From Paracoccus amoyensis (GTDB lineage Bacteria; Pseudomonadota; Alphaproteobacteria; Rhodobacterales; Rhodobacteraceae): 64,000 nucleotides of DNA. The position numbers were made by a program, and so were the translations under genes. The DNA lies in assembly GCF_014490725.1 (NCBI RefSeq), contig NZ_JACOQL010000002.1, positions 248,001-312,000 on the forward strand. The letters run 5' to 3'. The notes under the pieces are model-generated. The model made no database searches and was not told the origin of the DNA. It saw only the letters and a list, made by a program, of their open reading frames with translations. The first letter of the stretch is position 1. Each line of letters begins with the position of its first letter. Shown piece by piece: positions 17,481 through 27,668 of the stretch.

Positions 17481-17660
17481 TCAGACGCTGTAATTCGGCT
17501 TTGGTCCGGCAAACCACCAGATGATGAAGCCGACGACCGGCAGGATCGCAATCAGCAAAATCCACAGGATCTTTTTGCCGATCGTCTCATTCGTGTTGAT
17601 GATCGAGGCGATGGCCCAGACATCCAGCACAAAGACGATAACACCAAATAGCCATTTCAT
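17481..17660 (-). CDS. Small membrane protein with PLDc_N (phospholipase D N-terminal) domain
   Basis: 59 residues. Two membrane helices are visible: WLFGVIVFVLDVWAIASII and ILWILLIAILPVVGFIIWW, joined by a short polar turn with the conserved IGKK(I)LW, and ending in the family pattern WWFAGPKP. This matches the PLDc_N domain that in cardiolipin synthases precedes the catalytic part, but here it stands alone, as is common in this bacterial group. The start ATG is preceded by AAGGAAA. The gene sits on its own between a terminator and hslU. Function unknown. Confidence 0.8.
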   Translation of the reverse strand: MKWLFGVIVFVLDVWAIASIINTNETIGKKILWILLIAILPVVGFIIWWFAGPKPNYSV

Positions 17661-17716
17661 TGCGATGTTTCCTTTTCTACCCTAGGCCAAACGGTAACGC
17701 CGGCCTTATGGTTCCG

Positions 17717-19024
17717 CTACAGCACATAACGCGACAGGTCGGTTGACCGTGCCAGATCGCCCAGATGCTGTTCGACGAATGCCGCATCGACGCTGACCGT
17801 TTCACCGCTTTTGTCTGGCGCAGCAAAGGAAAGATCCTCGAACACCCGCTCGATCACGGTATACAAACGCCGCGCGCCAATGTTTTCAACGGCCGAGTTT
17901 ACCTCTGCCGCGATCCGCGCCAGCGCCGAAATGCCATCTTCGGTAAATCCGACCGTAACGCCCTCGGTTGCCATCAGTGCCGTATATTGGCGGGTCAACG
18001 CATTATCGGTTTCCGTCAGGATGCGAACGAAATCTTCCTCGGTCAGCGGGCGGAGTTCCACCCGGATCGGCAAGCGACCCTGCAATTCCGGCAGCAGGTC
18101 ACTGGGCTTGGCCACGTGGAACGCGCCGGATGCGATGAACAGGATATGATCGGTCTTGATGGGTCCATATTTCGTGCTGACGGTCGTGCCTTCAATCAGC
18201 GGCAACAGATCGCGTTGAACGCCTTCGCGGCTGACATCGCCACCCCGTGCTTCCTGGCGCGCAGCGACCTTGTCGATCTCATCGATAAAGACGATGCCGT
18301 TTTCCTGCACGGATTCCAGCGCGGCAGCCTTGACCACCTCGTCATCCAGCAGCTTGTCGGCTTCTTCTGCGATCAGCAGCTCATAGCTTTCCGCAACCGT
18401 AACTTTGCGCCGAACGCGACGGCCACCAAAGGCTTTCATCAGCCCGGACAGATCCATCATCCCGGCCATTCCCGGCTGCCCCGGTATCTCCATCATGCCC
18501 AGCGGATTCGAGGTGTCCTGAACCTCCAGCTCGATCACGGTGTCATCCAGCTCACCACGCTTCAGCTTATCCCGAAACATCTGTCGCGTGCCCTCACGCG
18601 CATTTTCACCCGCCAGCGCTTCAACAACACGCTCCTCGGCTGATTTATGCGCCCGCGCCTTGACGTCCTCGCGCATCCGCTCGCGCGTGTCGATCATTGC
18701 GGCATCGGCCAGATCGCGGACGATCTGTTCGACGTCGCGCCCGACATAGCCCACTTCGGTGAACTTGGTCGCTTCGACCTTGATGAAGGGCGCGTTGGCC
18801 AGCTTCGCCAGTCGGCGGCTGATCTCGGTCTTGCCGACGCCGGTCGGCCCGATCATCAGGATGTTCTTGGGATAAACCTCGTCGCGCAGATCGTCGCCCA
18901 GCTGCTTGCGCCGCCACCGGTTGCGCAACGCCACGGCAACAGCGCGCTTGGCATCCTTCTGCCCGATGATAAAACGATCCAGTTCGGAGACGATTTCGCG
19001 GGGGGTCAGGTCGGTCATGGTCAA
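17717..19024 (-). CDS. hslU: ATP-dependent protease ATPase subunit HslU
   Basis: 435 residues, exactly the usual size. N-terminal [34 protein letters not shown] region, Walker [10 protein letters not shown] near residue 57, the I-domain insert with the GMMEIPGQ loop near residues 150-180, Walker B FIDEIDK near residue 245, and the sensor-2/C-terminal [15 protein letters not shown] tail that docks into HslV. HslU forms a hexameric AAA+ unfoldase that feeds substrates to HslV; known E. coli substrates include SulA and RpoH. It lies downstream of hslV on the same strand, separated by 78 bases. Confidence 0.97.
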   Translation of the reverse strand: MTMTDLTPREIVSELDRFIIGQKDAKRAVAVALRNRWRRKQLGDDLRDEVYPKNILMIGPTGVGKTEISRRLAKLANAPFIKVEATKFTEVGYVGRDVEQIVRDLADAAMIDTRERMREDVKARAHKSAEERVVEALAGENAREGTRQMFRDKLKRGELDDTVIELEVQDTSNPLGMMEIPGQPGMAGMMDLSGLMKAFGGRRVRRKVTVAESYELLIAEEADKLLDDEVVKAAALESVQENGIVFIDEIDKVAARQEARGGDVSREGVQRDLLPLIEGTTVSTKYGPIKTDHILFIASGAFHVAKPSDLLPELQGRLPIRVELRPLTEEDFVRILTETDNALTRQYTALMATEGVTVGFTEDGISALARIAAEVNSAVENIGARRLYTVIERVFEDLSFAAPDKSGETVSVDAAFVEQHLGDLARSTDLSRYVL

Positions 19025-19102
19025 TTTGCCTCGATTGGCTATCTTCTGTGTTCAAATATCCCGGGGGTCAGGTCCGGCACGGACCAAGGGGGCAGCGCCC
19101 CC

Positions 19103-19660
19103 TTACGCCTCAAGAATTTCAACCGTCAGGTTTCCGTTGGTATAGACGCAGATATCGGCCGCAATCGCCATCGCCTTGCGGGCAACGCCTTCTGCGTCAA
19201 GATCGCTTTCCATCAGCCCGCGTGCGGCAGACAGCGCAAAGTTGCCGCCCGATCCGATGGCGGCCACGTCATGTTCAGGCTCCAGCACGTCGCCCGCGCC
19301 CGTCACGACATAAATCTGGTCGCCGTCGGTGACGATCAGCATGGCTTCCAGATTGCGAAGATATTTATCCGTTCGCCAATCCTTTGCCAGATCAACACAG
19401 GCGCGCTGCAACTGCCCCGGTGCCTGCTCCAGCTTCTTTTCCAGCCGCTCCAGCAGGGTAAAGGCGTCGGCGGTCGACCCTGCAAAGCCCACAATGACAT
19501 CGCGCCCGCCGGGTTTCAGGCGACGCACCTTGCGTGCCGTGCCCTTCATCACCGTCTGCCCGACGCTGACCTGACCGTCACCGGCAACCACCACCTTGCC
19601 GCCGCGTCTGACCGCCAGGATCGTTGTGCCGTGCCAGCCAGGAAATTTATCTTCCGACAT
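19103..19660 (-). CDS. hslV: ATP-dependent protease proteolytic subunit HslV
   Basis: 185 residues, a proteasome-type Ntn hydrolase. The catalytic Thr is the first of the pair in [14 protein letters not shown], so the eleven residues before it ([11 protein letters not shown]) must be removed for activity, a propeptide form usual in alphaproteobacteria, whereas E. coli needs only loss of Met. The conserved GDGQVS and [10 protein letters not shown] segments follow. ATG 19660 has GGAG eight bases upstream; a start at 19705 would add an unconserved 15 residues. It forms the HslVU protease with the next gene. The gene is divergent from the cupin gene. Confidence 0.96.
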   Translation of the reverse strand: MSEDKFPGWHGTTILAVRRGGKVVVAGDGQVSVGQTVMKGTARKVRRLKPGGRDVIVGFAGSTADAFTLLERLEKKLEQAPGQLQRACVDLAKDWRTDKYLRNLEAMLIVTDGDQIYVVTGAGDVLEPEHDVAAIGSGGNFALSAARGLMESDLDAEGVARKAMAIAADICVYTNGNLTVEILEA

Positions 19661-19787
19661 GAAGCGTCTCCATTCGTTTGCGTTCAGATATGGTCGCGGA
19701 CCCATCTTCGCAACCGTTGAAGCGGAAGCAGTGCCGCGCTAGCCTGCGCTTCATTGGCCGACTGGTCGGAAAAGCCGAGGGGGAAAG

Positions 19788-20177
19788 ATGACAGTCGATC
19801 TTATGGCCCGGATCAGGCATGCAACCCGCGACGACTGGACGTCCGGTAAGGACAAATGGCACGGCCACATTGACGGGCTGTCGCTGGGCACGGATGTGAC
19901 GGTTTTGTTTTACGCCAATGACACACCCGGTCAGGGGCCAAAATGGCACGTCCATCCCTACGATGAAATCTTCATTCTGCGCACCGGCCGCGCTTTATAT
20001 ACCATTGGCGATCGCAAGATCGAAGCGGGTGAGGGCGATGTTCTGCTTGGCCCGCGCGATGTGCCCCACAAGTTCGTCAATCTGGGGCCGGGCAGGTTAG
20101 AGACGATCGACATTCACCTGAACCCGACATGGATACAGACCAATCTGGACGATCCGGAATTGACGGCTCAGAATTGA
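19788..20177 (+). CDS. Cupin-domain protein
   Basis: 129 residues with one cupin fold (about residues 35-115). Cupin motif 1 is WHVHPYDEIFILRTGRA, supplying two His and a Glu as likely metal ligands; motif 2 is GDVLLGPRDVPHKFVNLG, supplying a further His. No other domain is present. Single-domain cupins serve as isomerases, dioxygenases or sugar/small-molecule binding proteins, and nothing here narrows the choice. It is monocistronic, divergent from hslV and convergent with trxA. After its stop the short word TTGACGGCTC(A/G)GAA occurs twice (20160-20190), a small tandem duplication. Confidence 0.8.
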   Translation: MTVDLMARIRHATRDDWTSGKDKWHGHIDGLSLGTDVTVLFYANDTPGQGPKWHVHPYDEIFILRTGRALYTIGDRKIEAGEGDVLLGPRDVPHKFVNLGPGRLETIDIHLNPTWIQTNLDDPELTAQN

Positions 20178-20248
20178 CGGCTCGGAATTGACGGAGGATC
20201 AGCCAGATCACAATGGTGACGGCTGATTAAACCGCGCCCAAAAATTGA

Positions 20249-20280
20249 AAAAGCCGCCTCGCTTGATGCGGACGGCTTTT
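20249..20280. terminator. Terminator between the cupin gene and trxA
   Basis: AAAAGCCG...CGGCTTTT flanks an imperfect hairpin with an inner CGC/GCG pair. A-run before and T-run after suggest that it works in both directions for the two convergent genes. Confidence 0.7.
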
Positions 20281-20305
20281 GAATCGGCGTCAGCCTTGAA
20301 GGCCG

Positions 20306-20626
20306 TCAGATCGATTCGTCGATCCAGCTTTTCAGCGCGGCTTTGGGCGCGGCGCCCATGCGGTTCGAAATGACTTCGCCATCTTTGAACATGAACAGCG
20401 CCGGAATGCCGCGCACGCCAAGGGCGGCGGCCTGTTCCGGGTTCTCGTCCACGTTCACCTTTACGATTTTCACTTTGCCGGCATATTCATCCGACAATTC
20501 TTCCAGCGATGGTCCGATCTGTTTGCACGGGCCACACCATTCGGCCCAGAAATCGACGATGACGGGGGTTTCGGCCTGACGGACTTCGGTATCGAATTCG
20601 CTGTCGTTGACGTGAACGGTTGCCAT
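20306..20626 (-). CDS. trxA: Thioredoxin
   Basis: 106 residues, canonical thioredoxin 1. Active site WCGPC with Cys31 and Cys34, the buried Asp in VDFWAEW, the cis-Pro in RGIPALFMF and the conserved GAAPK near the C-terminus. It reduces disulfides in cytoplasmic proteins such as ribonucleotide reductase and methionine sulfoxide reductase, and is itself reduced by thioredoxin reductase, which is not in this window. It follows addA by 59 bases on the same strand, the usual addB-addA-trxA order of the family, but may have its own promoter. Confidence 0.97.
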   Translation of the reverse strand: MATVHVNDSEFDTEVRQAETPVIVDFWAEWCGPCKQIGPSLEELSDEYAGKVKIVKVNVDENPEQAAALGVRGIPALFMFKDGEVISNRMGAAPKAALKSWIDESI

Positions 20627-20685
20627 GGGTTGCTCCTTGCAGAAGGCGGGGGCCGACGATGCGGCGGGATGTGCTTGTCTAACAG

Positions 20686-23600
20686 CTATGAAGCCCGACC
20701 CTGAGGGTCAAGAGCGGCCATGACCTGATTCAGCAGCGGATCGGGGATGGTCATTATCGTGCGGTTTGCCGTCCAGAGAACGGAAATCTCTGTCCTTCGG
20801 TCAGGCCAGATCATTCGCAGCGCATCGCGATAGGCCGCCATCTGGCGCAGGATACCTTCGGGGATCTGCGCAGGCGTTGCCGGGACTTCGGTATTTGATT
20901 TGTAGTCGATGGCGTGAATCAGATCGGGGCCTATGATCAACCGGTCGATATTGCCATGCACCACGCCAATTCCGGGCAGGGGGGCGGTCAAAGGCACCTC
21001 TTTCAGCACCGTCATAGCGGGGCTGGGCGTCATGATTTCAGACAGATCCGGGGCGTCGATGACCTGACTTGCCTCGCGCAGCAGGCCTTCAAGCTCATCA
21101 TCGTCGGGCAATCCGCCCTCTCCACCGGCAAGGGCCGAAATCGCCAGATCACGCCAATCCTCGGGCGGCTGGCCCGGCAGATGTTCCAGCAGCAGATGCA
21201 GCCGAGTCCCGCGCAGCATCGCCGCTGCCGGATCGGCACGTTCCGTGGGCGCACCCAACACCTTTGCCCCGCCAAGTGCGGTTGCCGCAACCGGCAGGAT
21301 CAGCGGCGGCGGCGTGGGCGGCTGGCGCAGCGCCCAGTCGGGCACCCGCGCGGGCGACTTGCCGACCGCCGCTTCCGGGCTGGCCTGATCAGGCCAGCCG
21401 CCCAGAGACAGCCGCAACCCGCTGCCGATTCCGTCAATGCCGATGTCGCTGCGGGTCATTCCGACCCGTGCCGCGCCGTCGGCGATCATCGCATGCCAAC
21501 TGTCCATGCCGCTGCCGGTTTCACCCGCCGCCGCCACGATCAGCCAGCTTTCGGCGCGGGTCATGGCGACGTAAAGCAAACGCCGCCGTTCTTCCTCTTG
21601 CCGCTGATCGTATTCGGCCACGGCTTCCGCCACAGCTTCGGTCCGTTCATCCGATGCGCCCTTCCAAACCGGTCTGTCATGCAGGCGAACCGTGCGATTG
21701 CGACTGTTGGCACGGCGCTTTTGCGTTTCGGGCAGGATCACCACCGGGCTTTCAAGGCCCTTTGATCCATGCACCGTCATCACCCGGATCAACCCGCCCG
21801 CGCCACCGGGAAGCTGGCGTTTGACCTGCACATCATCGCTGGCCAGCCAGACCAGAAATCCCGTCAGCGATGGCGTTTCGACGGTTTCATAGGCCAACGC
21901 CTGCGACAGAAGTTCCTCGATCCCATCTTCGGCTTCGGGGCCAAGACGGGCCAGCAATGCGTGCCGCCCGCGATGACGGATCAGGATGCGTGAAATCAGG
22001 TCATAGGGGCGCAGAAAATCGGCCTGCCCTTGCAAATCCATCAGCATCTCATGGGCGGTCCGATGTTCGGAATCGCGCAATGCTGCCGACAGGAAGCGCC
22101 GTTTTGGCCGGTTGGCTGCAAGGTGATACAGCTGGTTTTCAGACAGACCCAGCAAAGGCGAACGCAAAGCGGCAGCCAGCGACAGGTCGTCTTCCGGCGT
22201 GGCCAGAACCGACAGCAGCGCCACGATATCGCGCACGGCCAGTTCCGCCGCCAGTTTCAGGCGGTCTGCCCCGGCAACAGGCAGGTTCGCGGCCTTCAAT
22301 TCGCGGATCAGATCGTCGAACAGGCTCGCCCGGCGCTGGACAAGGATCTGGATGTCGCCGGGTCCGATACCGCGCACCTGCCCCGTTTTCACATCATGGA
22401 TCGGTGTGCCCAGCATGGCCCTGATCTGGCGGGCGATGGCGCGGGCCAGTTCGGTATCCGCGGCATTTTCCGCCGGCGCATCGACGGGTTGCGTCCAATC
22501 CGCCCGCTCCGGTGCGTCCGGCTGGGGCAAGGGGGGCCAAAGATCGACGCGACCGGGCAGGGTATCACGAAACGCGATATGACGCGGCGGATCGCCAAGG
22601 CCCTGCGCGGCAGGCCCGTCAAAGACCGCATCCACCAGCGACAGGATCGCAGGCGAGGAACGGAACGAATGCGCCAGTCCGCATTGCTGCATGGGGCGTT
22701 GAACCGCCGCGAAGTCGCGGGCAAAGCGGTCGCGCATTTCCTCGAATACGGCGATATCTGCGCCCTGAAAGGAATAGATCGATTGTTTCGGATCGCCGAC
22801 GACGAACAGCGTGCGCGACCGGTCATGGGCACCCGCGCCGCTGGTAAATTCCTCGGTCAGGCTGCGGATCACCTGCCATTGTTCGGGGCTGGTATCCTGG
22901 GCCTCATCCACAAGGATGTGGTCGATCCCGCCATCCAGCCGCCACAGCACCCATTGCGCCATGCTGGATTCCTGCAACAGCCGTGCCGTGCGGCGGATCA
23001 GATCATCGAAATCCAACCAGCCATGCGCGGCCTTGCGTGCCGCAACGCGCTCGGTGAAAGCATGGCCAAATCGGTGCAGCGCCAGGGTTTTCTCCGCCAG
23101 CCCAAGGGCCATGGCCGTGGCGCGGGCATCCTGCACGCGCAGCATCAGATCCTCCAGCTCCGGCATCAGTCCGACGCACGGGCCAATGCGCAGCTCCTTG
23201 GTCGGCAAGCTGCCGATCTTGGCGGTGAACGGCTCTTTCGCGCTGGCGCCGGTCAGCAGCGCACCGCACAGCAACCACAGATCGGTCATGCCCGGCTCTG
23301 CCCAATTGCCACTGGCAAGCGTATCAGCCAGCTTCACATCCGTGGGTTTCCCCGCCCGCAGCAGCGGGATCAACGCACCGAACAAATCACGTTCAGTGCC
23401 ATCGAAAACCTGTGCCAGAAGCCGATCGGTCGTCATTCCGGCGGGCAGGCGCAGCATCGCCCAGATGTCAGCAGGGTCGGGGGCTGCGGCAAAATCAGCC
23501 TCGGAGAGATCAGCCAGAAAGCTGTCCAGATTGTCGCCGCTATGCAGCAGCGTCAGATCATGGATGGCCGGATCACGCTCATCGGCCATTTCCTCGACCA

Positions 23601-24060
23601 CCTCGGCACGCAGCACGCGGGCAGAGCGGTCGTCCAGTTCCGCAAAGCCCATCGGCACGCCCGCTTCCAGTGGGAAGCGGCGCAGAAGCGCGGCGCAAAA
23701 GCTGTGGATCGTCTGAACCTTCAGCCCGCCGGGTGCCTCGATCGCGCGGGCAAACAGGCGCCGCGCCTCGGGCAGATCGACCGCGCCATCTTGGCCCAGA
23801 TCGTGCAATTCCTGCCGCAGCTGGTCTTCGGGCAGCATCGCCCATTTTCCCAGACGGCCCAACAGGCGGTTCTGCATCTCGGTCGCGGCGGCCTTGGTAT
23901 AGGTCAGACACAGGATACGTTCGGGAGCGGTTCCGGCCAGCAACAGACGTGCCACCCGGTCGGTCAGCACCCGCGTCTTGCCCGATCCTGCATTGGCCGT
24001 CAGCCATGTCGAACGCAGCGGGTCTGCGGCCTTGTTCTGATTTATGGTCGCGTCATTCAT
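20686..24060 (-). CDS. addA: Double-strand break repair helicase AddA
   Basis: 1124 residues from the chosen start. UvrD/SF1A helicase: Walker A ANAGSGKT at residues 22-29, motif [13 protein letters not shown] near residue 380, motif [18 protein letters not shown], motif [12 protein letters not shown], motif [13 protein letters not shown]. The C-terminus is a PD-(D/E)XK nuclease with IHAIDYKSN. AddAB processes double-strand ends up to a regulatory sequence and loads RecA, replacing RecBCD in alphaproteobacteria. ATG 24060 overlaps the addB stop by eight bases; an earlier in-frame ATG at 24141 would lie deep in addB and add no conserved residues. Confidence 0.95.
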   Translation of the reverse strand: MNDATINQNKAADPLRSTWLTANAGSGKTRVLTDRVARLLLAGTAPERILCLTYTKAAATEMQNRLLGRLGKWAMLPEDQLRQELHDLGQDGAVDLPEARRLFARAIEAPGGLKVQTIHSFCAALLRRFPLEAGVPMGFAELDDRSARVLRAEVVEEMADERDPAIHDLTLLHSGDNLDSFLADLSEADFAAAPDPADIWAMLRLPAGMTTDRLLAQVFDGTERDLFGALIPLLRAGKPTDVKLADTLASGNWAEPGMTDLWLLCGALLTGASAKEPFTAKIGSLPTKELRIGPCVGLMPELEDLMLRVQDARATAMALGLAEKTLALHRFGHAFTERVAARKAAHGWLDFDDLIRRTARLLQESSMAQWVLWRLDGGIDHILVDEAQDTSPEQWQVIRSLTEEFTSGAGAHDRSRTLFVVGDPKQSIYSFQGADIAVFEEMRDRFARDFAAVQRPMQQCGLAHSFRSSPAILSLVDAVFDGPAAQGLGDPPRHIAFRDTLPGRVDLWPPLPQPDAPERADWTQPVDAPAENAADTELARAIARQIRAMLGTPIHDVKTGQVRGIGPGDIQILVQRRASLFDDLIRELKAANLPVAGADRLKLAAELAVRDIVALLSVLATPEDDLSLAAALRSPLLGLSENQLYHLAANRPKRRFLSAALRDSEHRTAHEMLMDLQGQADFLRPYDLISRILIRHRGRHALLARLGPEAEDGIEELLSQALAYETVETPSLTGFLVWLASDDVQVKRQLPGGAGGLIRVMTVHGSKGLESPVVILPETQKRRANSRNRTVRLHDRPVWKGASDERTEAVAEAVAEYDQRQEEERRRLLYVAMTRAESWLIVAAAGETGSGMDSWHAMIADGAARVGMTRSDIGIDGIGSGLRLSLGGWPDQASPEAAVGKSPARVPDWALRQPPTPPPLILPVAATALGGAKVLGAPTERADPAAAMLRGTRLHLLLEHLPGQPPEDWRDLAISALAGGEGGLPDDDELEGLLREASQVIDAPDLSEIMTPSPAMTVLKEVPLTAPLPGIGVVHGNIDRLIIGPDLIHAIDYKSNTEVPATPAQIPEGILRQMAAYRDALRMIWPDRRTEISVLWTANRTIMTIPDPLLNQVMAALDPQGRAS

Positions 24061-26998
24061 CGCCGCCCACCTTTTCCGGGTCGGCCTGATCGGCCAGTGA
24101 CCATTCGCCATAGCGGGCAAGGTGGTCGTAATCACCCGCATAGCTGGTCTTTTCCGGTGCGCGCATCGCGGTAAAGCCCGCGCCGCCGGTCAGATAGGCC
24201 GCGATCAGGCGAACGAAGCCTTCCCAGTTTTCATCCTCGACCTGGTCCGAATGGTCGCGACGATAAGTTTTCCCCTCGCCTCCAAGCTGGATATAGCGGA
24301 TGCCAGCCACATCCGCCGGGCCAAGCGCGTCAAACCCGCCACGCCGGGCCATCGCGGCCTCCAGCACCAATTGCTTGTCGAAATACCTGATCTGCGCATC
24401 GGTCGGGGGTGAGCCGGATTTGTAGTCATAGATCATCACCTGCCCGTCCTTCAGTTGGTCAATCCGGTCGGGTTTGGCGGTCAGGGTGAAATCCATTCCG
24501 GGCACCGAAACCCGGCCGCGCCGTTCCACGACAACAGGGCGACCCTGCTGCATCCGGACCAGTTCATCGGACACGATCTGATCTGCGATCTTTTCCATCC
24601 GCGCCTGCCAGAAGGCGCGGGCGGCGGGCCATGGCACTTCGGAGTCCAACACCTCTGCGGTGATCCGCAGGAAATCGGCCGTCAACTGTTCGGCTGTCAT
24701 GTCTGGGCCGGGTTTCGATTTCAACAACGCCTCGACAATCGCGTGCAGGGTTTGGCCGCGCAGCGCCGCATCCGGTTCGGGACGCAGCGGGTTCAGCGGC
24801 CGCAGACCAAGCACGCGCTTGGCATAGACCGCATAGGGATCACGGATCAGCAGCGATACGTCGGTGACGGGCAATTCGCGGAAGGGCGGAGCGGGGGGAA
24901 CCGGCGAGGGACGCTTTGCCGTCGGGATGCTGTCGGTCGGATGCGCCAGGGCTTGCGCCATGCCCAGCCATTCCGCGCCGCGTTCCCGCATCGCTGCCAG
25001 CGCCTGCGGCCCGTTGCGATCGGGCAGGCCGTTCATCAGGTTCATCAGCCGGTTCAGCCAGCGCGAGGGGATCGTTTCGGCCTCGGCATCACGTTTGGCG
25101 CGGGTCAGGAACACACGCGGCAGACTGATCGCCTGTTGAAAGTCGTGGGCGGACAGACCGATCTGGCGTTCCGGCACGGTCAGCCCCGCTTCCAGCCGCA
25201 TCTGGCGTGACAGCCACGGGTCGGGTTCCAGGGCACGCGGCCAGCCGCCTTCGTTCAGCCCCGCCAGAATGATCGTTCCGCGCCCGACGATTCGTGCCTC
25301 TCGTGGGCCACGAATATGCAGCAGAGGATGGGCCTCACCCTCGATCCGCACCATATGCTGTTGAAATTCGTCCAGAAGCAGGGCGCTGAAATCACCCGGC
25401 CCCATCTCTGGCCCCTCGGCGGCGTGGCCGGCAAGGTGATCCATCGCAGAACGGGCAAGCTGTCCGGCCCGGGACTGCCACAGGCGCGACTGTTCGGCAT
25501 CGCCGTCAGGACCAGCGGCCAATGCCTGCGCCAAGTCGCGCAGATCGGCCAGGCGGTCGGGCAATGGGCGCGGGGCGCTGTCGCCTTCGACCATCTTGAT
25601 CCGGTCAAGTAAACCGGCCAGCCATTCTGCCCACAACTTGCGCTGCGCATCGCCTTTGTCCGCCCAGTTCCGCAATGTGGCGCCGTCTGGAAAGGCGGGA
25701 CCATGATCGCGCAGGTGCAGTTCCAGTTCGCGTGACATCAGCCGCGCCTCGTTCGTTGGCACAAGGGGCGAACCGGTCATCGCAACCGGATGCTTCAGCA
25801 GGATCAGCAGGCGGTCGATGGTCAGGGCCTGACCAAACAGGGCGGCGATCTGACGGATGAACAGGCCTTGCGCCGACAGGGACAGCGGCTGACCGGCGCT
25901 TTCATCGGGGCGAAGATGCCAGCGATCCAGTGCCGCGTTCACCCGGCGGATCAGGCTGCCATCGGCGGTGATCAGGGTCACAAGCTCTTGCCGTTCGGCG
26001 GCGTCGCGCATCAGCAGGGCGATCACCTCGGCTTCTTGCCCCGGCTGATCAGCCTCGATCAACGTCATGCCATTGGTCGGCGCGATCAGATCGGGAAGTT
26101 TCGGGCCATCGGCGATCCACTGATCCGTGACCGGGGCAGGGCGCAGCGCCAGTGATAACAGCGCATTGCGATTGTCCTGGGGCGAAACCGTTTCCGTCCA
26201 GCGCGCCGGATAGCCCGCCGCCCGGATCAGCGGGGCAAAGCGTGCCTGCGGATGATCGTCGGCCCGTTCGTCCAGCGTATTCCAGACATCCTGCGGTTGG
26301 TGAAAATCGAAACCGGGCAGGACGACTGCGCCGTTTGGCAAGGATGTCACCGCCTGCATGAACATCCGCGTCGCGCCATGCGACCCGGTAGAGCCCGCGA
26401 CGATGATCGGCCCTTGCGGCAGGTTCAGCCCTTGGGTCCAATCGTCCAGAAACTGTTGGGCCGCAGCGCGTTGCCGTGCCGCGCGATCCACCATGGGTGC
26501 CTGCAAATGGTAATCGGCCGCGATCCGCAGGAAGGCCAGCGCGTTTTGCCAATGCCGGGCATGATCGCCGATATCTATCCCTTCCAGCGCGGTCAGATCG
26601 CGACCTTCGGTCTGCATTTCCGTCATCAGTGCGGCCAGTGACCGTGCCAGCATGGGCACCGAATGTCCCGCCGCCAGATCGGGCCGTGTTTCCAGCAACC
26701 GCGCAACCAACCGGGCCAGTTGCAGGCGACGGGCCAAAGGTGCGGCCAGCGGCGTGTGGCGCAATTGTGGCAGGTCCAGATTGGTCACGGGCCGCATTTG
26801 CGGCAGCAGCAACGGGCCGCGTTCGTCAAAGGCGGTCTTCAGCTCGGCCAAGGTCCGCGAGGCGTTGGCATAGATGGTGACGCGGGCCATCGCCTCGGGC
26901 GGCTGGCCTTGCATCCGTTCCATGAAACCGCGCACGAACTCGCGGGCAAAATCGACGCCCGGCGGCAGCGCATAAAGGCCGTGAAACGGCTCAGCCAT
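24053..26998 (-). CDS. addB: Double-strand break repair protein AddB
   Basis: 981 residues in the alphaproteobacterial AddB form. The N-terminal start (FHGLYALPPGVDFA) lacks a Walker A motif, as expected for this clade, so the helicase-like region is probably inactive and has a Chi-scanning or structural role. The C-terminal nuclease has the PD-(D/E)XK pattern MIYDYKSGSPP near residue 870. No four-cysteine iron-sulfur pattern, as in Firmicute AddB, was noticed. The ATG at 26998 overlaps the murU stop by eight bases and the gene overlaps addA by eight bases, so the operon is translationally coupled. Confidence 0.93.
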   Translation of the reverse strand: MAEPFHGLYALPPGVDFAREFVRGFMERMQGQPPEAMARVTIYANASRTLAELKTAFDERGPLLLPQMRPVTNLDLPQLRHTPLAAPLARRLQLARLVARLLETRPDLAAGHSVPMLARSLAALMTEMQTEGRDLTALEGIDIGDHARHWQNALAFLRIAADYHLQAPMVDRAARQRAAAQQFLDDWTQGLNLPQGPIIVAGSTGSHGATRMFMQAVTSLPNGAVVLPGFDFHQPQDVWNTLDERADDHPQARFAPLIRAAGYPARWTETVSPQDNRNALLSLALRPAPVTDQWIADGPKLPDLIAPTNGMTLIEADQPGQEAEVIALLMRDAAERQELVTLITADGSLIRRVNAALDRWHLRPDESAGQPLSLSAQGLFIRQIAALFGQALTIDRLLILLKHPVAMTGSPLVPTNEARLMSRELELHLRDHGPAFPDGATLRNWADKGDAQRKLWAEWLAGLLDRIKMVEGDSAPRPLPDRLADLRDLAQALAAGPDGDAEQSRLWQSRAGQLARSAMDHLAGHAAEGPEMGPGDFSALLLDEFQQHMVRIEGEAHPLLHIRGPREARIVGRGTIILAGLNEGGWPRALEPDPWLSRQMRLEAGLTVPERQIGLSAHDFQQAISLPRVFLTRAKRDAEAETIPSRWLNRLMNLMNGLPDRNGPQALAAMRERGAEWLGMAQALAHPTDSIPTAKRPSPVPPAPPFRELPVTDVSLLIRDPYAVYAKRVLGLRPLNPLRPEPDAALRGQTLHAIVEALLKSKPGPDMTAEQLTADFLRITAEVLDSEVPWPAARAFWQARMEKIADQIVSDELVRMQQGRPVVVERRGRVSVPGMDFTLTAKPDRIDQLKDGQVMIYDYKSGSPPTDAQIRYFDKQLVLEAAMARRGGFDALGPADVAGIRYIQLGGEGKTYRRDHSDQVEDENWEGFVRLIAAYLTGGAGFTAMRAPEKTSYAGDYDHLARYGEWSLADQADPEKVGGDE

Positions 26999-27668
26999 GC
27001 AGCAGCATCGCTTCGGCCAGCGGGATGGCGTCCGGGCTGCCGACATCGCACCAGCCGCCAGTGTGGATCATCGCATGGGCGCGCCCTTCGGCGATCATCA
27101 GATCCCACAGGCGGTTCAGCGAAAACGCCCGGCCAGGGATGTCGGACAGGCGATCCGGGCGGATGATCTGCGCGCCGGCATAGACGAAATCACCCTGTCG
27201 GCTGATCCGGCCCGCGGCATCAACGCTGAAATCACCGCCGCCTTTGCGTGCGGTGGCGCGGTCCAGCGGCACCACGGCCAAGAGCGCATCCATGCGGTCG
27301 CCGTCCCATGCGGCAATGAGCCCGGCCAAGGGGTTCGCCCCCGTCCAGACCACATCCGGGTTCAACGTCATGACCGGCCCGTCCCCCAGCAGGGGCAGCG
27401 CCTTGCGCAACCCGCCCCCGGTGTCCAGCAATTCGCCCGCCTCATCACTGATGGCGATGTCCTGCCCGTCCAGATGGGTCTGGATCTGTGCGCCGAGGTA
27501 ATGCGTATTGACGACAATCGGCTGCGCCCCGGCATCGTGGCCAAGCATCAGGGCGCGGTCCAGCAAAGCGATGCCCGCCACCTCGATCAGCGGTTTCGGC
27601 TTCAGGTCGGTCAAAGGGCGCATCCGCGTGCCAAGACCAGCGGCAAAGATCATCAACGGCTTGGTCAT
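26991..27668 (-). CDS. murU: N-acetylmuramate-1-phosphate uridylyltransferase MurU
   Basis: 225 residues, a nucleotidyltransferase with the signature FAAGLGTRMRPLTDLKPKPL at the N-terminus and the metal-binding Asp in MTLNPDVVW. In the Pseudomonas-type recycling route AmgK phosphorylates N-acetylmuramic acid at C1 and MurU makes UDP-MurNAc, bypassing the fosfomycin-sensitive MurA step. The pairing with an AmgK-type kinase encoded immediately upstream (4-base overlap) supports this over other NTP transferases such as mannose-1-phosphate guanylyltransferase, which similarity alone would also permit. Confidence 0.88.
   Translation of the reverse strand: MTKPLMIFAAGLGTRMRPLTDLKPKPLIEVAGIALLDRALMLGHDAGAQPIVVNTHYLGAQIQTHLDGQDIAISDEAGELLDTGGGLRKALPLLGDGPVMTLNPDVVWTGANPLAGLIAAWDGDRMDALLAVVPLDRATARKGGGDFSVDAAGRISRQGDFVYAGAQIIRPDRLSDIPGRAFSLNRLWDLMIAEGRAHAMIHTGGWCDVGSPDAIPLAEAMLLHG

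Noticed and set aside
22030..24174. 714-codon open frame on the plus strand opposite addA
   Set aside because: No recognisable motif and low-complexity His/Arg/Gln-rich translation; it is the antisense shadow of a GC-rich gene whose helicase motifs are unmistakable.
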